A stretch of DNA of 44,916 bases from an uncultured Ruminococcus sp. (GCA_902803585.1 CADCQO010000145.1:1-44916), one strand, 5' to 3'. Numbered from the stretch's first letter, positions 22,987-30,698 are shown. The notes: generated by a model from the letters alone, not told the origin. Program-made: numbers and translations.

Positions 22987-25470
22987 ATGAAAAAAACTGT
23001 GAAGGAAGCTGTAAAAGCGGAAGACGCTGAGCGTTTTGATGTCACACAGGAAACAGGATTAACGCAGGAACAGGTCAACCAGCGTATCAGCGAAGGACTT
23101 GTCAACGATGATAAACCATTGCCGACAAAGAGTATCAAACGGATTTTTTATGATAATATCGTTACACTTTTTAACGTGCTGAATCTGCTGCTGGGAATTG
23201 CTGTTTTTCTGGTAGGTTCTTATAAGAATATGCTGTTTCTGGGTGTCATGCTGTGTAATACCGTCATTGGTATTTTTCAGGAGATCAGAGCAAAGCGCAC
23301 CATTGATAAGCTGTCCATTGTTTCTGCCACCAAAGTGACGGTTATTCGTGACGGGCAAAAAAAGAAAGCAGCCATTCACGAAATTGTTCTGGACGACATG
23401 ATTGAATTTTCGCAGGGAAATCAGATTCCTGTGGACTGCATTGTCGTTTCAGGCAACTGTGATGCTAACGAATCGCTTCTGACAGGAGAATCTGATGCCA
23501 TTCATAAAAAAGCCGGCGATATGATGTATTCAGGCAGCTACATTGTCAGCGGAAAGTGCTATGCAAAGGCGGAACACGTTGGCAGTGAAAACTATGCTTC
23601 CAAAATTTCTGCGCAGGCGAAGTATATCAAAAAAGTCAATTCAGAAATCCTGTATACGCTGAATAAGATCATCAAGGTACTGACTTTTATTATTCTGCCG
23701 TTAGCACTTCTGATGTTCTTCAAACAGTACAGTCTGCCGCCGGCAGATGCGGGATCAGCAAGGTCGGTGCTGGGGATTATTGATGCTCATCTGGTGCAGG
23801 CAGTTGTCAGCACAGTAGCAGCTGTAACAGGAATGATTCCCGAAGGTCTGATTCTGCTGACCAGTACGGTATTGGCAGTCAGTGTCATTCGTTTATCCCG
23901 CCATAAAGTATTGGTGCAGGAACTGTATTGTATTGAAACATTGGCAAGGGTAGATGTGCTTTGTCTGGATAAAACAGGCACCATTACAGAAGGCTGCATG
24001 GAAGTAGCGGATTATGTCCCGTTCGGAAACAAAACGGAAAAGGAAAATATTGCGGATATTCTTTGTGGTCTGGTAGATGCTCTGGACGATACCAATGCCA
24101 CTTTTATGGCGCTGAAGGATAAGTTCAGCGGTACGACAGCCATGAAATCAGATAAGGCTGTGCCTTTTGCCTCCGAGAAAAAATGGTCGGGTGCACATTT
24201 TGTGAATGAGGGTACTTATATCATGGGTGCAGCGGAGTTTATTCTTGGAAAAGTACCGCAGGAACTGAAAAAACTGCTGGACGGCTACTCTAAAAATTAT
24301 CGTTCTATTGTTCTGGCGCATTCAGAAAACAATTTTCAAGGCAATGAACTGCCCGAAAATATTGAGGTTATCGGCATAGTGCTGCTGAATGATAAAATCA
24401 GAGCCGAAGCACCGGAAACGCTGCGGTATTTTGCCGACCAGAAAGTAGATGTCAAGATTATTTCAGGAGATAATCCTATCACGGTTTCTGATGTGGCAAG
24501 ACGGGCCGAAGTCAGAAATTACGATAAATATATTGATGCAACAACCCTGAAAACCGAAGAAGATATTCGTGAGGCAATGAAGAAATATACAGTATTCGGC
24601 AGAGTGACTCCCTCTCAGAAAAAACAGTTTGTGGTAGCACTGAAAGAACTGGGACATACCGTAGCGATGACAGGTGACGGCGTAAACGATGTTCTGGCAT
24701 TGAAAGAAGCCGACTGCAGTATTGCTATGGCAGCGGGCAGTGATGCCGCCAGAAATGTGGCACAGTTAGTTCTTCTGGATTCCAACTTTGCTTCTATGCC
24801 CAAAGTAGTGGCAGAGGGAAGAAGAACGATCAATAATATCCAGCGTTCCTCCACCTTATTTATTGTAAAGACGATTTTTTCCACGATTCTGGCAATTTTG
24901 TTCCTTTTCCTGACAGCACCGTTCCCGTTCCAGCCCATACAGCTTACACTGGTCAACGCCTTTACCATCGGTATTCCGTCTTTTATTCTCGCACTGGAAC
25001 CAAACAAAGAAAGGATCAAGGGTATCTTTATCCTGAATATACTGGAAAAAGCGATACCGGCAGGACTGACGACTGTTATCAATGTTATTCTGTGTATTTT
25101 CGCTATGTATCTTTTCAATCTGAACATAGCGGAATATAAGACATTAGCTGTGTGTCTTACGGCCATTACTTCTTTCATGATACTGTTTCAGGTTTCCTTA
25201 CCGTTCAACAAGATAAGAATAGCCCTGTTTGTGTCTATGGTGTCGGGTGTTGCCATCGGAGTGCTGTGCTGCCGTGACATTCCATTATTGGGACAGCATT
25301 TTGATCTTTTCAATTTTGCGCCGTTTTCACTGACCACAGGCATTTTGTTGGGTGTAATGACGCTGATCGCTGTCGGTATATTCGTTTTGCTGACGATGCC
25401 GATGAAAAAACTTTTTGCAGGAATCACTGCGAAGTTTGACGGAAGAGCTTTCCGCCCGAAAAATACTTGA
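22987..25470 (+). CDS. Cation-transporting P-type ATPase (CtpE-like)
   Basis: This is an 827-residue P-type ATPase that pumps a cation across the cytoplasmic membrane. Landmarks are the actuator motif LTGES (Glu168), the membrane motif GMIPEGLILL, the phosphorylated Asp328 in DKTGTITEG, and the hinge TGDGVNDVLALKEADCSIAM (Asp564, Asp568). About ten membrane segments are present, with an extended C-terminal set. The MIPEGL motif and compact nucleotide-binding domain fit the CtpE group, reported for Ca2+ uptake in mycobacteria. Lack of heavy-metal CPC motifs argues against a copper or zinc pump. The ion is inferred only by family. AAAGGAGAG precedes the ATG. Confidence 0.93.
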   Translation: MKKTVKEAVKAEDAERFDVTQETGLTQEQVNQRISEGLVNDDKPLPTKSIKRIFYDNIVTLFNVLNLLLGIAVFLVGSYKNMLFLGVMLCNTVIGIFQEIRAKRTIDKLSIVSATKVTVIRDGQKKKAAIHEIVLDDMIEFSQGNQIPVDCIVVSGNCDANESLLTGESDAIHKKAGDMMYSGSYIVSGKCYAKAEHVGSENYASKISAQAKYIKKVNSEILYTLNKIIKVLTFIILPLALLMFFKQYSLPPADAGSARSVLGIIDAHLVQAVVSTVAAVTGMIPEGLILLTSTVLAVSVIRLSRHKVLVQELYCIETLARVDVLCLDKTGTITEGCMEVADYVPFGNKTEKENIADILCGLVDALDDTNATFMALKDKFSGTTAMKSDKAVPFASEKKWSGAHFVNEGTYIMGAAEFILGKVPQELKKLLDGYSKNYRSIVLAHSENNFQGNELPENIEVIGIVLLNDKIRAEAPETLRYFADQKVDVKIISGDNPITVSDVARRAEVRNYDKYIDATTLKTEEDIREAMKKYTVFGRVTPSQKKQFVVALKELGHTVAMTGDGVNDVLALKEADCSIAMAAGSDAARNVAQLVLLDSNFASMPKVVAEGRRTINNIQRSSTLFIVKTIFSTILAILFLFLTAPFPFQPIQLTLVNAFTIGIPSFILALEPNKERIKGIFILNILEKAIPAGLTTVINVILCIFAMYLFNLNIAEYKTLAVCLTAITSFMILFQVSLPFNKIRIALFVSMVSGVAIGVLCCRDIPLLGQHFDLFNFAPFSLTTGILLGVMTLIAVGIFVLLTMPMKKLFAGITAKFDGRAFRPKNT

Positions 25471-25484
25471 ATTTGTCATAAATG

Positions 25485-25541
25485 CGCCCCTTGTGCCATA
25501 ACATAGCCTTGCAGGATTATGTTATCGAAGGGGCGATTTTT
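25485..25541 (+). terminator. Long two-tier hairpin: ATPase terminator overlapping the ymxH ribosome binding site
   Basis: The outer stem is cgcccctt (25485-25492) with aaggggcg (25528-25535). The inner stem is ataacata (25498-25505) with tatgttat (25518-25525), closing a 12-base loop. Five T residues follow and run directly into the ATG of the next gene. The 3' outer arm contains the AAGGGG that serves as the downstream Shine-Dalgarno. Confidence 0.8.
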
Positions 25542-25838
25542 ATGAATAGCTGTCGTGTTACAGAACTGCGGCACAAAGAGGTCATTAACAGCACAAACGG
25601 CTGTCGTATCGGTTTTGTCGATGACGTGGAGGTCAATACAGAAACAGCAAAGGTGATTTCGGTCATTATTTACGGGCGGCAGCGGTTCTTCGGCTTTTTG
25701 GGACGCGGAGAAGACGTGGTGATACAATGGGAAAATATCTGTCTGATCGGTGAGGATACAATTCTTGTCAGTCACTGCCCGTTTGCCTATCATCAGCATA
25801 AGAAATCAAAGCTGTCGTTTTTTCCGTTTTTTCACTGA
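25542..25838 (+). CDS. YlmC/YmxH-family PRC-barrel protein, sporulation-associated
   Basis: The 98-residue protein has the family pattern RVTELRHKEVINSTNGCRIGFVDDVEV, a middle VISVIIYGRQRFFGFLGRGEDVVI and WENICLIGEDTILV. This is a single PRC-barrel domain. The family is widespread in endospore formers and is annotated as sporulation proteins of unknown mechanism. The ATG at 25542 is chosen because family similarity begins there and AAGGGG lies about 8 bases upstream; an earlier in-frame ATG at 25482 would place the terminator hairpin inside the coding region. A His/Lys-rich tail (HQHKKSK) is present. Confidence 0.85.
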   Translation: MNSCRVTELRHKEVINSTNGCRIGFVDDVEVNTETAKVISVIIYGRQRFFGFLGRGEDVVIQWENICLIGEDTILVSHCPFAYHQHKKSKLSFFPFFH

Positions 25839-25886
25839 TATTTTATATTGCAGTTCAGAAAAATTGAAAATCCGGAAAAATTTTTC

Positions 25887-25915
25887 TTGCAATTCCGGAA
25901 CTGGTATGGTATAAT
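25887..25915 (+). promoter_or_regulatory. Promoter of rpsB (extended -10)
   Basis: TTGCAA (25887-25892), a 17-base spacer and TGGTATAAT (TATAAT at 25910-25915) form a strong promoter, giving a leader of about 92 bases. Confidence 0.88.
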
Positions 25916-25932
25916 ATCCCTTGCAGTTCGCA

Positions 25933-25983
25933 CGTTGGTCATATTCGTTAGGTGCGCAGCATACGGCGTAATGCAGACCAGCG
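25933..25983 (+). promoter_or_regulatory. rpsB leader structure, candidate autoregulatory RNA
   Basis: The leader contains an 8-bp helix (cgttggtc at 25933-25940 with gaccagcg at 25976-25983, one G-U) enclosing 35 bases rich in short GC repeats. An alternative pairing (cgcac near 25929 with gtgcg near 25952) competes with it. Ribosomal-protein leaders are often bound by their own product; binding by S2 here is inference. Confidence 0.4.
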
Positions 25984-26013
25984 GAGGAAAAAACCTAAGG
26001 AGGATTTTTAACA

Positions 26014-26748
26014 ATGGCAGTAGTATCAATGAAACAGCTTTTGGAAGCAGGTGTTCACTTCGGACATCAGACAAGAAGATGGAACCCGAAAATGGCTCCC
26101 TACATCTTCACAGAGAGAAACGGTATCTACATTATCGACCTGCAGAAGACCGTCAAGAAGCTCGAAGAGGCTTATAACTTCGTTCGTGAGCTTTCTTCTG
26201 AGGGTAAGTCTGTTCTGTTTGTAGGTACAAAGAAGCAGGCACAGGATTCCGTTAAGGAAGAGGCACTCCGTGCAGGTGCTTACTATGTTAACGCAAGATG
26301 GCTGGGCGGTATGCTCACCACCTTCACAACTATCCGCCGCAGAATTGAAAGACTCAGACAGCTCCGTACAATGGAAACTGACGGTACTTTTGATCTTCTG
26401 CCCAAGAAGGAAGTTATCAAGCTCAACCTTGAGATCGAAAAGCTCGAGAAGTTCCTCGGCGGTATCAAGGATATGAAGGATATTCCTGGCGCATTGTTTA
26501 TCGTTGACCCCAGAAAGGAAAGAATCGCAGTAGCTGAAGCAAAGAAACTGGGTATTCCGATCGTTGCTATCGTCGACACAAACTGTGATCCTGACGAAAT
26601 CGACTATGTTATCCCCGGCAATGATGACGCTATCCGTGCTGTAAAACTGATCTCCGGTGCTATCGCTAACGCTATCATCGAAGGCAACGAGGGCAAGATG
26701 GGCGCTGCTGCTGCCGAAGAGGCTGAAGAAGACGCAACCGAAGAATAA
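26014..26748 (+). CDS. rpsB: 30S ribosomal protein S2
   Basis: This is the small-subunit protein S2, 244 residues. Typical segments are MKQLLEAGVHFGHQTRRWNPKMAPYIF, FVGTKKQAQDSV, RWLGGMLTTFTTIRRR and NCDPDEIDYVIPGNDDAIRAVKLI. An acidic alanine/glutamate-rich tail ends the protein. AAGGAGG lies 10 bases before the ATG. It is followed by a terminator and then tsf. Confidence 0.99.
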   Translation: MAVVSMKQLLEAGVHFGHQTRRWNPKMAPYIFTERNGIYIIDLQKTVKKLEEAYNFVRELSSEGKSVLFVGTKKQAQDSVKEEALRAGAYYVNARWLGGMLTTFTTIRRRIERLRQLRTMETDGTFDLLPKKEVIKLNLEIEKLEKFLGGIKDMKDIPGALFIVDPRKERIAVAEAKKLGIPIVAIVDTNCDPDEIDYVIPGNDDAIRAVKLISGAIANAIIEGNEGKMGAAAAEEAEEDATEE

Positions 26749-26762
26749 TGCCATATAACAGA

Positions 26763-26790
26763 ATACCCGCAACTTCTGCGGGTATTTTTT
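26763..26790 (+). terminator. Terminator between rpsB and tsf
   Basis: A perfect 9-bp stem (atacccgca at 26763-26771 with tgcgggtat at 26777-26785) with a 5-base loop is followed by a T-run to 26790. It may be partial, lowering tsf relative to rpsB, because no clear promoter for tsf was found downstream. Confidence 0.9.
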
Positions 26791-26810
26791 GAACGTGTGA
26801 TAAAGAGTAG

Positions 26811-26903
26811 GGAAGGTTCGGCCCGATTTTACGCCTGTGGAGTCAGTAGGCTGCGAGGACGAAGAAGCAGGAAGTCCGTTGGTTTCAGACAATGGGCAGT
26901 TCA
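26811..26903 (+). mobile_element. Probable fossil of an IS200/IS605-type tnpB 3' end and right end
   Basis: In one frame the sequence encodes VRPDF, then PVESVGCEDEEAGSP, wording typical of TnpB C-termini. The DNA then continues as aagcaggaagt and a hairpin (gtccgttg at 26874-26881 with caatgggc at 26890-26897, two G-U) and ends in agttca. This order (EAGS-type codons, hairpin, GTTCA) is the usual right end of IS605-family elements, which is also the omega-RNA 3' region. Nothing of the transposase body or left end remains, so it is a relic. The call rests on pattern memory, not on alignment. Confidence 0.5.
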
Positions 26904-26942
26904 GAAATAATAAAGAAATGAATACTGATGGAGGTAAATATT

Positions 26943-27851
26943 ATGGCTTTTACAGCACAAGATGTTAAGACGCTGAGAGAGAGAACAGGCTGCGGTATGA
27001 TGGACTGCAAAAAGGCTCTCGCACAAACTGACGGAGATATGGAGAAGGCAATTGACGTGCTCAGAGAGCAGGGTCTGGCAAAGGCTGCAAAGAAGGCTTC
27101 CAGAATCGCTGCTGAGGGTGTTGCTTTCGCTTATACAAACGATGACTGCACCGCAGGTGTTGCACTTGAAGTAAATGCAGAAACAGACTTCGTAGCAAAG
27201 AATGCAGATTTTCAGGGTTTTGTCAAGACAGTTGCAGAAACCGTTATGGCAGAGAAGCCCGCTAATGTAGAAGAACTGCTCAACAAGAAGGCTGTCGGCA
27301 CAGAAATGAGTGTTGCTGAACTGCTGCAGGAAAAGATCCAGACAATCGGTGAGAACATCATTATCCGTCGTTTTGAACGTTATGAGGGTGTCGTAGCTAC
27401 TTATATCCATGCAGGCGGAAAGATTGCCGTTATGGTTAAGTTTGACACAGATGTAGCAATTGACGACGCATTCAAGACCTATGCAAAGGATATCGCAATG
27501 CAGATCGCAGCAGTAGCTCCTTCTTACCTGAACAAAGAACAGGTTCCCGCTGAGGTGCTGGAGCATGAGAAGAAGATCATGACCGAGCAGGTTATGAACG
27601 AGGGTAAGCCTGAAGCAATTGCACAGAAGATCGTTATGGGCAAAATCGGCAAGTACTATGAGGAGAACTGCCTCGTTAATCAGGTATTTGTTAAGGACAG
27701 CAAGCTCAAGATCAGCGATTATACCGCTCAGACTGCTAAGGCACTCGGCGGAAAGATTGAGATTCTCGGATTCGTTCGTTTTGAAAAGGGCGAGGGTCTT
27801 GAGAAACGTTCTGATGATTTTGCAGCAGAAGTTGCCAGCATGGTAAAATAA
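26943..27851 (+). CDS. tsf: Elongation factor Ts
   Basis: EF-Ts recycles EF-Tu-GDP to the GTP form. The 302-residue protein opens with MAFTAQDVKTLRERTGCGMMDCKKALAQTDGD split by the family signature R-x-x-T-G-x-x-M-M-D-C-K-K-A-L, followed by KAASRIAAEGV-like and LEVNAETDFVAKN segments. The frame opens at 26928, but the ATG at 26943 has GGAGGT 8 bases upstream and matches the family start. Confidence 0.99.
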   Translation: MAFTAQDVKTLRERTGCGMMDCKKALAQTDGDMEKAIDVLREQGLAKAAKKASRIAAEGVAFAYTNDDCTAGVALEVNAETDFVAKNADFQGFVKTVAETVMAEKPANVEELLNKKAVGTEMSVAELLQEKIQTIGENIIIRRFERYEGVVATYIHAGGKIAVMVKFDTDVAIDDAFKTYAKDIAMQIAAVAPSYLNKEQVPAEVLEHEKKIMTEQVMNEGKPEAIAQKIVMGKIGKYYEENCLVNQVFVKDSKLKISDYTAQTAKALGGKIEILGFVRFEKGEGLEKRSDDFAAEVASMVK

Positions 27852-27872
27852 TTAAAAATCGGAACTATCGAG

Positions 27873-27910
27873 AACAGAGGACGGTCGGCAGAGCCACGCC
27901 CTCTGTTTTT
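27873..27910 (+). terminator. Terminator after tsf
   Basis: An 8-bp stem (aacagagg at 27873-27880 with cctctgtt at 27900-27907) is followed by T residues to 27910. It ends the rpsB-tsf unit before the pyrH promoter. Confidence 0.8.
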
Positions 27911-27937
27911 GTATAATAAGCACCAAAAAGCTGCTGA

Positions 27938-28018
27938 TATAATGACGAAGGGTAAACATCCTTTTCCATGCTTTTGAGCGGCAGAGCCGGAAACAGCCTG
28001 CTGATTTTTTGTGAATCC
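27938..28018 (+). ncRNA. Possible short transcript between tsf and pyrH
   Basis: An extended -10 (TGATATAAT, TATAAT at 27938-27943) without a recognisable -35 is followed by a weak hairpin (cggcag/ctgctg near 27979-28004) and a T-run at 28006-28011. A transcript of about 65 bases is possible. There is no homology evidence. Confidence 0.2.
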
Positions 28019-28071
28019 TTTTGGTGAAAATGACTATCATATAATATCAACAGAAAATTAATAATTTCTGC

Positions 28072-28110
28072 TTTACTTTAGTTGTCGAATATAGTAAAAT
28101 AAATTAAAAT
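28072..28110 (+). promoter_or_regulatory. Promoter(s) of pyrH
   Basis: Two overlapping matches exist, each with a 17-base spacer: TTTACT (28072-28077) with TAAAAT (28095-28100), and TTGTCG (28082-28087) with TAAAAT (28105-28110). Either would start transcription just before the pyrH Shine-Dalgarno. Confidence 0.55.
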
Positions 28111-28128
28111 ACAACAACAGGAGAGTGT

Positions 28129-28842
28129 GTGAGTATTATGACGCCTAAATACAAGAGAGTTCTTTTGAAGCTGAGCGGAGAATCGCTGGCAGGAGAAGAA
28201 AAACATGGTATAGACTTTGATACGGTTCTGAGATTCTGCGAGCCTATCAAGAAACTGAATGAAATGGGTGTAGAAATTGCTATCGTTGTAGGCGGAGGCA
28301 ACTTCTGGAGAGGCCGTTCCAGCGGCAAGATGGATCGTACCAGAGCTGACCACATGGGTATGCTGGCAACGGTTATCAACGCACTGGGCGTATGTGATGC
28401 ACTGGAGCAGTTAGGTCTGGAGGTTCGTGTACAGACTGCTATTGCAATGCAGCAGGTAGCAGAACCGTATATCAGAAACAGAGCTATCCGTCATCTGGAA
28501 AAAGGCAGAATTCTGGTATTTGGCTGCGGTACGGGCAATCCCTTCTTTTCTACTGATACCGCTGCTGCACTCAGAGCGGCTGAGATCGATGCAGATATCA
28601 TTCTGAAAGCCACTATGGTAGACGGTGTTTATGACAGCGATCCCAAAGTTAACCCTGATGCTAAAAAGTACGACAGAGTTTCTTTTCAGGAAGTACTGAA
28701 TCATGACCTGAAGGTAATGGACAGCACCGCTGCTGCTATCTGCAAAGATAACCACTTGCCGATTATCGTATTCAGTCTGGAAAATCCCGATAACATTGTT
28801 TCTGCCGTATGCGGGGAAAACGTCGGTACACTGGTAGAGTAA
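28129..28842 (+). CDS. pyrH: Uridylate kinase
   Basis: This hexameric UMP kinase of the amino-acid-kinase fold phosphorylates UMP to UDP. The 237-residue protein shows LLKLSGESLAG at the N-terminus, VVGGGNFWRGR, a RADHMGMLATVINAL block, FGCGTGNPFFSTDTAAALRAAE and DGVYDSDPK. GTG at 28129 is 5 bases after AGGAG; the ATG at 28138 (14 bases) is the alternative and would remove three residues. It is followed by frr, as in most Firmicutes. Confidence 0.98.
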   Translation: MSIMTPKYKRVLLKLSGESLAGEEKHGIDFDTVLRFCEPIKKLNEMGVEIAIVVGGGNFWRGRSSGKMDRTRADHMGMLATVINALGVCDALEQLGLEVRVQTAIAMQQVAEPYIRNRAIRHLEKGRILVFGCGTGNPFFSTDTAAALRAAEIDADIILKATMVDGVYDSDPKVNPDAKKYDRVSFQEVLNHDLKVMDSTAAAICKDNHLPIIVFSLENPDNIVSAVCGENVGTLVE

Positions 28843-28931
28843 ATGATTGAATGAACAGCAGCAAAGCGGAAATACTTTTCATGATACTGCTTTGCCGCAC
28901 ATAAAGATGATTGAACGGAGGAGAAATCACT

Positions 28932-29486
28932 ATGAACACACTTATCAAAAACACAGACGACAAAATGAAAAAGTCAGTAGAGCATCTGGAAACAGAATTT
29001 TCGGAAATTCGTGCAGGCCGTGCGAATCCCGCAGTTCTTGACAAAATCAGGGTGGATTATTACGGTGCCCCCACCGCCATCAACCAGATTGCAGCTGTAT
29101 CCGTTACAGAGGCAAGAACCCTCACCATTCAGCCCTGGGACACTTCCGTCCTGCGCAGTATTGAAAAGGCAATCCAGACTTCCGATATCGGTATCAATCC
29201 GCAGAATGACGGTAAAATTATCCGCATGGTTTTCCCGCCGCTGACAGAGGACAGACGTAAAGTCATCGTTAAAGACATCGCTAAAATGGGTGAAGATGCA
29301 AAGGTAGCCATTCGTTCTATCAGACGTGAGGCAATGGAAAAGCTGAAAGCGATGAAAAAGAAGGGCGAAATTACTGAAGATGATCAGAAAACAGGCGAAA
29401 AGAAAATTCAGGATATTACGGATAAACACATAAAGACAATTGACAGCCTGACCGAAAAGAAGCAGAAGCAGATTATGGAAATCTGA
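28932..29486 (+). CDS. frr: Ribosome recycling factor
   Basis: RRF, with EF-G, splits the post-termination ribosome. The 184-residue protein has the family features VEHLETEFSEIRAGRANPAVLD, VDYYGAPTAINQIA, PWD, IEKAIQTSDIGINP and VKDIAKMGEDAKVAIRSIRREA. The upstream in-frame ATG at 28911 lacks a binding site; the ATG at 28932 has GGAGGAG about 8 bases before it. Confidence 0.99.
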   Translation: MNTLIKNTDDKMKKSVEHLETEFSEIRAGRANPAVLDKIRVDYYGAPTAINQIAAVSVTEARTLTIQPWDTSVLRSIEKAIQTSDIGINPQNDGKIIRMVFPPLTEDRRKVIVKDIAKMGEDAKVAIRSIRREAMEKLKAMKKKGEITEDDQKTGEKKIQDITDKHIKTIDSLTEKKQKQIMEI

Positions 29487-29978
29487 CACTATATCCGGCA
29501 GGATACCTATGAAAAATCAATGCCGTTAAAGGCTGTCGGGAATTTTTTCTGACAGAATAAGACTGTGATGCTGTTCCGACGAAGGACGGCAGCAAAGAGC
29601 GTGTGCGGCCTGACAAGAGGAAATTTCACGCCCCGTAAAACAAGATGGGTCGTCTGATTCTGTTGGGGGTGTGTCGCTTTGCTGCAATTTCGTACAGCTA
29701 TCGTGCGCAGATTGAAACAAGAACAAATATCTCGGCAGGATTCGTTCTGCCGAGATGAATTTTATCCTAAATCGGCAAGAAGACTCTCACCCTGACATAA
29801 AACAGAACCGTGACATACACGGGGTTAGCTCGGTAATACTGTACAGTTCGCTGTACTGAAACGAGAAGCTTCTGCCTCTTGACAAAAGCGCGGAGGTCAG
29901 GGAGTATGTCACTATGAAATAGTATGGAAAGAGACAAAAATGTTATCTTTTCCGAGGATTACCAGCGAGGTGGACAGC
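29487..29978. other. 490-base gap between frr and uppS with hairpins and an IS relic
   Basis: It contains a perfect 10-bp hairpin (atctcggcag at 29729-29738 with ctgccgagat at 29747-29756) and a weak T-rich hairpin near 29530-29555 that could end the frr transcript. A tnpB/right-end relic at 29829-29912 is listed separately. A 66-codon minus-strand frame (29526-29726) has no ribosome binding site and no recognisable family. No intact gene is seen. Confidence 0.6.
29829..29912 (+). mobile_element. Second probable IS200/IS605-type right-end relic
   Basis: One frame reads GNTVQFAVLKREASAS followed by a stop, resembling the K-(Q/R)-E-A ending of TnpB. The DNA holds a UUCG-loop hairpin (gtacag at 29841-29846, ctgtac at 29851-29856) inside a ctcg/cgag pair. 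Then come gaagcttctgcctc, a loop, ggaggtcaggga and a terminal gtatgtcac, the layout of right ends in related clostridial elements. The left end and transposase body are missing. It lies directly upstream of uppS. Confidence 0.42.
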
Positions 29979-30698
29979 ATGAAAAAAGCACCAATCGAGT
30001 GGCGCATTCCCGAACATATTGGTATTATTATGGATGGTAATGGCAGATGGGCTAAAAAAAGAGGATTGCCTCGTCCGATAGGCCATACCTACGGTGCAAA
30101 GACCTTTAAGAATATAACAAGATATATCAGTCGGCAGGGTGTAAAGTATCTCACTTTATATGCGTTTTCGACTGAGAACTGGAAGCGTCCGTTGGAAGAA
30201 GTAAACGCCCTGATGAAAATTTTCAGACAGTATCTGATAGATTCGCTTGTGAATTTTCGTGAAGATGACATTAAGGTCGTTTTTATCGGTGATCGTTCTG
30301 CTTTTCCATCGGATATCATACAACTTATCAACGAAACAGAAGAAATAGCGAAAGACCGTAAAGGAATGCAGCTGAATATTGCGATGAATTACGGCGGCCG
30401 TGCAGAAATACTCAGTGCAGTAAAGCAAATTTATGAAGATATCAGGGACGGCAGAATGTCTGAAGAGGAACTGACGGAAGCGTCCGTATCGAGCCGTTTG
30501 TATACTGCGGGAATGCCCGATCCTGATCTGATTATCCGTACAGGAGGAGAACACCGTCTGAGCAACTTTATGTTATATCAGGCGGCATATGCCGAATTTT
30601 ATTCCACCGATACACTCTGGCCTGATTTCAGTGAAAAAGATTTTGATAAGGCGGTTGAAGAATTCAATCAGAGAAGCAGGAGATTTGGAGGGGTATAA
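29979..30698 (+). CDS. uppS: Undecaprenyl diphosphate synthase (cis-prenyltransferase)
   Basis: UppS condenses isopentenyl units onto farnesyl diphosphate to give C55-PP, the peptidoglycan lipid carrier precursor. The 239-residue protein shows HIGIIMDGNGRWAKKRGLPR with catalytic Asp19, GAKTF, YAFSTENWKRP, NYGGRAEI and PDLIIRTGGEHRLSNFMLYQAAYAEFYST. The frame opens at 29940, but no binding site lies there; the ATG at 29979 has GAGGTGG about 6 bases upstream. cdsA starts immediately after the stop codon. Confidence 0.98.
   Translation: MKKAPIEWRIPEHIGIIMDGNGRWAKKRGLPRPIGHTYGAKTFKNITRYISRQGVKYLTLYAFSTENWKRPLEEVNALMKIFRQYLIDSLVNFREDDIKVVFIGDRSAFPSDIIQLINETEEIAKDRKGMQLNIAMNYGGRAEILSAVKQIYEDIRDGRMSEEELTEASVSSRLYTAGMPDPDLIIRTGGEHRLSNFMLYQAAYAEFYSTDTLWPDFSEKDFDKAVEEFNQRSRRFGGV

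Noticed and set aside
26812..26830. ggttcggccc resembling a tRNA T-loop
   Set aside because: No acceptor stem, D arm or anticodon arm can be formed around it.
26026..26892. 288-codon minus-strand frame across rpsB
   Set aside because: Antisense shadow of rpsB with no recognisable domain and no start signal.
26901..27566. 221-codon minus-strand frame across tsf
   Set aside because: Antisense shadow of a highly conserved gene; Cys/Leu-rich with no family match.
27865..28050. 61-codon minus-strand frames between tsf and pyrH
   Set aside because: They run through the tsf terminator, lack ribosome binding sites and resemble no known protein.
29526..29726. 66-codon minus-strand frame between frr and uppS
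   Set aside because: No Shine-Dalgarno, no recognisable domain, and it overlaps the T-rich 3' region of frr.
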